From NCBI RefSeq assembly GCF_021347895.1, contig NC_067131.1:8336653-8400652 (forward strand): a DNA stretch of 64,000 bases, in the 5' to 3' direction. This DNA is from Acanthochromis polyacanthus. Taxonomy: Eukaryota > Chordata > Actinopteri > Pomacentridae. This document shows, piece after piece, positions 58,401 through 64,000 of the stretch. Position numbers and translations under genes: made by a program. Each line of letters starts with the position of its first letter. Position 1 is the stretch's first letter. Below the pieces are notes generated by a model that did no database searches, had not been told where the DNA came from, and saw only the letters and a list, made by a program, of their open reading frames with translations.

Positions 58401-61400
58401 AGGAATAAAATCTGTAAAATAAGCTGAAAAATATTGACAAATCCTTGCCATAATGCTTTATTTGTCTACCTGTTTGGACTTACCGTTCTTGCTTGAGATT
58501 AAATTAAGATTCATTTTTTTAAAAAATGGTTTAAATCTGTCCCTTGAAATACCTGCATAATCCCTTAAAATTTCCAAATCAGTAGCAACACATTCTTGGC
58601 GATAGCTTGTATTTAAGTAGTAAAACCTGCAAGGCTTGTTTTTTTTTTCTCTGGGCGAAAAAAAGAGACTGTTTGTTAGAGTTTATTGGAGTGGAATTTA
58701 TTTTCTTTGCCTCCCCCGCATTCAATATTGATTTAAGTTCCCTCGGTAACGTTAGTGTGCCAGCACCAAACAAGATTTAAGCTCATTCATCTATTTATGC
58801 ATGCTGATAACTTTTTGTGTTTGCAGATCAATACTGATGAGCTGAGGCACTACAAAGTGAATATAGCGCACCGACTTCAGATACTTTTGTTTCTGTTTCA
58901 GCCTGCCTTATAATGGGGCTTTTCTTGCTAATATTGTATGCAGCAGCAGCATAGCTCAGCACAGTAAAGACGGCCCTGCATAACCTGCAAGCTCCCTGGG
59001 GCATCCGTGCGGAGCTCAACCTGAAGGCTCGCCTCTTCTTTCTGCTTCTTTGTTTTGCAAATGGGGGGGAGGGAGGGAGCGGTAAGATGCTGCAGAGACT
59101 CTGCTGTTCCAGGGTTCTGCTTGGCTCAGCACTGGGGTCCAACAGAATCCATTTTTCTGCATCTGCGCCGTCCTCCTCCTCTCCAATTACTGCATCTCTC
59201 GGAGCATGCAGCGCCTTGATTCAACCGTGGAGTCTACTACAGCAAAGTGAGCCCGGCCACCGTTTGATGTGTCACTTCATCAGTGATTTGAGACCACAGC
59301 TAAAGGGCTCCTGAGAAGAAAAGCCGTTTTTTTTTTTCTTTTTTCCTGTGATGCAACTTCCTGAAATCTGAGCTTATTAGCCGATGGCGGCAGCCCCCAT
59401 AGAAAAACTTATCTACACATAAAGCAGCCTGTGCCTTTATAGAAAATGTCATTGTCGGGTAAATTATCTGCATTTCTCTGCAAGAGCTGATCGGCCCGAT
59501 TTCTCCTCCTGCATCCGAGCGCATGTCTCAGATGGATGCACGCTTGGCAGGTGGCTACTTTGTGGCTCAAGAAAAACAGAGACATGCCCTTCGGTGTGCA
59601 GAGATGGCTGCAGATTGTGCTCCGTACTGTACTGCATTGCAGGCAGGCGTCTTACCTTGTGAAACAACATGCGTCCTTCGCCTGCAGGCCCCCGAGCACT
59701 CCGGCTCAGATGATCAATTTGATCCAGCTCTGTGTTGCCGGGCTGCGACTTAATCCCATAATGCTCTGGTATTTTGTTGCAATCGAGACACCACCATTTT
59801 TCTCTGTGGATTTCTTATTTTGTCTTTGAAGTGTAATGAAAAATACCTCTTTCATCTACGCACATGCTATATAATCACCTTAAACTGGCTGTAATTCAAC
59901 CATATATCTTGTCAGCGCCTGTCAGAGCGAATGTGGTGCAGAAATCTTGGACCTGTCACGCTCCAGTGAGAGTAAACTGAGGAATTGTTTCTATATGCCA
60001 CTGTGGAAACCATATGAGTTGCTATGTGGGATTTCAGAGGAGCTGTGGAAATATGTCCTCAGCTGTTACTGTGCGATTTCTGCCTCATTTTCAAGTGAAA
60101 ATGAAATGTTTTGCCACTCTCAAGCCCGTGGATTTAGGGCAAAAGTCATGCAGCGTCATTTTGGAGCACTTTAATGCATTTCCCAGTGTTTCAATCTGTG
60201 GTTGGTCCGTGCCATTAGCGTCTCTCCCATTTCTCCGTCGTTTTCAAAGACGGCAGGGTACAAACAGAACGAGACATTACCTCCACCACTTAGGCCCCAG
60301 CATGCTGAATCGAGGCGCCATAATGACACGGCAAAGGCAAGATGCACTCCCGCTGCTCCCCGGTAACTACAGAGAGACAGAGGGTGGAATGTAGATTCAC
60401 GGCAGCCTCCGCCTGCGTGCCCTTTTGCAGCAATTTAAAAGGAGACGGGGAAACGTGGCTAATTCGGCCGCATTAATCAGGCAAAGCGCAGTGCTGTGCA
60501 AACGATGGCGTGAGGAATGATGAGCTGACAGTGTCCTGCCAGTCAGACGGCGGCAGACACACCTCAGTGATCTGATAGGATGACACAGCTCCGGCCCAGA
60601 GAGGAGCAATCAGCTGAGGAAAGCCTCTCGCAGGTCTCCGTTCATTACAGACATGACCCGGATCACCAGTCCATCCATCAGCCTGTGTTTATCCAGTCAC
60701 CGGCAGAGCAAATGACTTCATGAGGCTGGATAAATGACAACTGGAGGAAATGCAAAATGTCCAGATCATCATTTAACCTCTAACTCATATCCCGCTGCTT
60801 AAGTGATGCCTTCGCGGCAAATGTTGACTTCGGAATGTCAATAAGCAATATTTGGGAGGATGAAGCGTGCGGTTATTGCCTTGAGAGTGAGGAATTTCAT
60901 TTGAAAACTTCTTAACTAAAACTCTTAATGCGCTGATGTCTGACTGAGCTCGCAATATGAGTTTTTGAAGACTTGTTTACAGTTGTGACTGAATGTAAAT
61001 ACGCCCATAAATATGCATCTGGAGCTAAAATCTGCTTCAAAATATTGTCAGTAGTGTAGCTGTATAGTTCTAAGTTGGGTGAGTTACATATTTTTACATT
61101 TATCACGTTGCTGCAGAGCTTCCTAAAAGCCAAATTCCTGTAAATTTTGCAGCCTCACTTGGAATTGGAAAGTGCACTCACCATCTAAGTCTGATTGCAT
61201 GTGCACAGTGGGTTTGTCAAATAGGCTGCAAAGGTTTGGAAGCCAATTTTGAAAAATGGATCATCCAAATGATTTTTAGAAGACCTTTGGTAAGGACTGA
61301 ATGAAATCTGTAGTAAATACAAATCTAAGTGGATGGTTTCATCTTGAACTAAAGAGAAAAAAGCACATTTGTCATAAAGCGCCACATTCTGCAGCTATTA

Positions 61401-61889
61401 CTTCTGGATTCTCACTACAAATTTTGTTCATCCATGTGCCGGTAAAATCTGTCGCAGCATTTTGTTAAGAAAGAGGACAGCATTTTGTAGAAATACTCTT
61501 GTGCACTTTCATAGCTTTGGCAGTTTTACAGTTCTTTTTTTGTTTGAGTTAAATTAAAATGATATAATGTTTTAATAAGTCAGTGTTGGAGGAGTTGCTT
61601 GGTGGATATTGTTGAGGGACTTTTAAAGGAATCTTGCATCGAATTGTGCAGTAGCTACACTGGTCCGCTGCGCAAACTGTATTGCTTTCATAATAAAGGC
61701 AGTAAAATTGTGAGGTGCCGACATTTGACGTGCTTTAATGCCATGTGACTGAGTAGTTTCACATCACATTTGGCGTCGGCAATAAGAAAACACAATGAGG
61801 ATATCAACACAGAAGACGCAAGTTCAGATCCTGTGTGCAACCTTTCTTTTTTCGTATTATTTTTAGTGTTTTCAAGCACTATTTACTTG
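52419..61889 (+). other. spock2: spock2 intron 1 sequence, distal part
   Basis: About 9.5 kb with no recognisable gene, exon or mobile element. Many ATTA/TAAT cores lie between 53,660 and 54,340, and low-repeat GC-balanced DNA at 60,390-60,860. T runs are at 57,303-57,316 and 59,327-59,337. ORFs of up to 126 codons (such as 60,014-60,394) show no family features. spock2 exon 2 was not found here. Confidence 0.4.
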
Positions 61890-64000
61890 CTTTTTAATAT
61901 ATATTATCGTGCCGACTTATGAGTCAAACGCGCCACCAATGTCCTCCAGCCATCCCGGTCCGACATGAGGCCAGCAAGCTCCTCCTTTATTGCACCGGTA
62001 TGCAAACAAAGAGTTTTGAGGTAGGAGAGCTTTTTTAATGTTGGCCTAGGTTCAAATAGTAGAAGATCTGAGATAAGCTGTTCTTTTGCGCGGAATGCGT
62101 GGCCAGCAAATTTCAGCGTCCTCTTGGCAATGGTTTCGGCCAACGGCGGTATTAAGCCGTTGCCACAGAGGTAAGAATTTCGGACGTGCGCTGTCCAGTC
62201 CACGTTGTGCACTATTCGAAGCAGGCAGGTATAGCAGCCGTTGAGACGGTTTAGCATCTCCTGGTTGACCGTCCATGTTTCGCACCCATAAAGTAGCACG
62301 GGTTCGACTGTGGCCCGGAACAGTCGAAATCTGTGTTCGTTTGGCAATGGGGACTTCCAGACATTTGCTAGCTTCTTGCAAGCCTTTGTAGCAAGCGCTG
62401 ATGTACTTGTCACTTGTTCTGATCCATGAACCAAGATATTTAAAGTCCGGAACAGATTCGATGGGCGAGCCATCGTGGAGAGTGAGACTGGATGATGGAA
62501 TTCGGCCGCAGACAAGCACCTTTGTCTTTTTAGAGCTGATGTTTAAGCCCACCTCGGCGGCAGCATCTTCGAGTGCTTGTAGGAGTTCTTGAGCGTGCAA
62601 CACTTCTTCCGTGACAATGGCAATGTCATCCGCGAAGTCGAGATCGGTGACATGGATGGCGGGGTGTCTCATGACTTACGTGGTTGCACTTCAAAACCAA
62701 GTTTCGGATCACGGAAAGCAATACGCAAGCTGTAATCGAGGACTATGATAAATAAATAGGGTGCTGCAGTGTCGCCTTGCAATACGCCAGTTGTGATATC
62801 AAAGAAGTCTGTGTCCCCGTCTGTGGTGCGGACAATGGCTTGAGTGTCATGGTAGAGTGACTTCAGGGCAGTTGCTACCTTGGGGGGTATTCCGTACGCA
62901 ATCAGGATGGCAAACATGCAGGTGCGATCGATACTGTCAAATGCCTTTTTAAAGTCGACGAAGATGGAGATTAGTCGCCGGTCACCACGTTGAGCCCCTT
63001 CGATCAGCCTGCGAAGGCAGAGTATTTGTTTGAGAGTACTTCTTCCTTGTCGGAAACCATTCTGGTTTCTCCTTAGAATTGGATCGACATGGGGTTTAAC
63101 ACGGTCAATGAGGATTCGATTGTACGTCTTGGCGGCCAAGGACGTCAAGCTGATGCCTCTATCATTTATAGGTTGTTGTTTTTCTTCTAAGAGCAAGGAC
63201 CACTGCCTTTTGGGAGGTCTTGAGGAAGATGAGGAGTACAGCAAAAACAAAGCTGTATTTTCGCGGACAGCATTTTGTGATCCGAGTTGACATCCCGGTT
63301 TGAGAAGGAACCTGTGTCTTTTACGCTGCTTTTCCATTTCCTCCGGGCCAATATATGGTCAATTTCTGTATGCAGTGGAAGAAAGGTGATCTTCTTGGCA
63401 GGTCTTTTTTGGAAACTGGTCGCACACGACAATAGATCGTGGTCGGCCATAAAGTTCGAAAGAGCCTGTCCATTCCTGTTGGTAGAATCCGCTACTGCAA
63501 AAGGGAAGTTGTCTTTTCCTAACCTTGCATTGAAATCGCCGCAGATGATAAGGAAGTTGTGAGGAGGGACAGTGTCTTTAAATCGTTCAAGATCGTTATA
63601 AAATTATTCTAATTCAGAGGGAGGAGACATGTTGGTGGGGCTGTAGCATGAGAGAATTGTGATTTTCGGGTTGCCTTGGAACTCTAGCACACAGATGCGA
63701 CTTGATACTATCTGGGCCTTTATAAGAGTCTTGCATGCTTTATCATTGAGAATGAAGCCCACACCTCCTTGGGAAGCACCAGCGGTGTTCCTGACGGCCG
63801 GTGAGAGGACCAATTGCCAACCTTTTCCGAGTTTTTCAAACAATAGAGTGGCGCCACTGAAGTCGCTAATGGCATTTTGTCGATGCTCTTGGATAGCCAA
63901 AACTCCGATGTTAAACAGTTCACAGGACCCAACAAGTTCCATTTTTTTCCAATCGTTAGGGGAATTCAAAGACCGAACATTAAACGCTGAGATGTTAACG
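61890..64000 (-). mobile_element. Broken non-LTR retrotransposon: AP endonuclease + reverse transcriptase (RTE- or R4/Dong-like), truncated by the window
   Basis: Reading from 64000 down: an APE-type endonuclease with FNVRSL, IQEHR, YSPTN (63,969-63,604), then GDFNAR, EIDHILARRKW and NSDHK (about 63,525-63,275). Reverse transcriptase follows: RGISLTSLAAKTYNRI, NQNGFRQGRS, motif A VDFKKAFDS, motif B GVLQGDTAAPYLF, motif C LDFADDIAIV, motif E FKYLGSW. A C-terminal domain has LLYGCETW, LKFAGH and DRDGW, ending at the stop at 61,904. Breaks: the linker between endonuclease and RT palm is missing, a frameshift lies near 62,670 and another near 62,400. All catalytic motifs are still readable, so it is a fairly young but dead copy. 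Clade assignment is tentative. Confidence 0.88.

Noticed and set aside
59087..60394. Cluster of ORFs of 70-126 codons
   Set aside because: Overlap on different frames and strands without domains or splice logic; typical of moderately GC-rich non-coding DNA.

Overview
This window looks like nuclear DNA from a spiny-rayed (percomorph) teleost fish. The genes have short exons with GT-AG introns. The encoded proteins are vertebrate orthologues. The spaces between them hold typical fish repeats: Maui/L2 LINEs, RTE/Rex3-like LINEs, Tc1/mariner, pogo/Tigger, hAT and piggyBac-like remnants, and a GGTTAGCTTAGCTTAGC-type interspersed repeat.

Layout. (1) 1-8,620: stearoyl-CoA desaturase (scd) on the minus strand, 5 coding exons plus one 5' UTR exon; its fifth coding intron (2,378-5,727) holds an A-rich TTAA-ended element and a dead L2/Maui LINE. 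(2) 10,177-14,162: dnajb12 on the plus strand, 8 exons, with a Tc1/mariner-type MITE in intron 5. (3) 16,611-17,830: ddit4 (REDD1) on the minus strand, with a TATA-box promoter. (4) 19,761-22,790: anapc16 on the minus strand. (5) 23,129-28,474: ascc1 on the plus strand, 9 coding exons, head to head with anapc16. (6) 28,475-45,105: about 16.6 kb without a recognised gene, rich in transposon fossils. (7) 45,106-45,282: first coding exon of spock2 (testican-2) on the plus strand. The rest of the window is probably spock2 intron 1; it holds a three-copy 0.5 kb tandem array, nested hAT elements and, at 61,890-64,000, a broken non-LTR retrotransposon on the minus strand that runs off the end.

The order dnajb12 - ddit4 - anapc16 - ascc1 - spock2 matches human 10q22.1 as I remember it, so this is a conserved microsynteny block, here joined to scd. 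The genes share no single pathway: scd makes monounsaturated fatty acids, DNAJB12 is an ER-membrane HSP40, DDIT4 restrains mTORC1, ANAPC16 is an APC/C subunit, ASCC1 belongs to the ASCC repair/transcription complex, and SPOCK2 is a secreted proteoglycan. scd, dnajb12 and ddit4 carry recognisable stress or lipid-response promoter elements.

I did not find a novel biological system. The most unusual items are a copy of an ascc1 exon end plus splice donor inside an anapc16 intron, a perfect 14-bp inverted repeat carrying two CCAAT boxes at the scd promoter, transposon-in-transposon nests with intact target-site duplications, and two small repeat families for which I know no name. All coordinates and splice junctions were read by eye. 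No alignment or database search was run.
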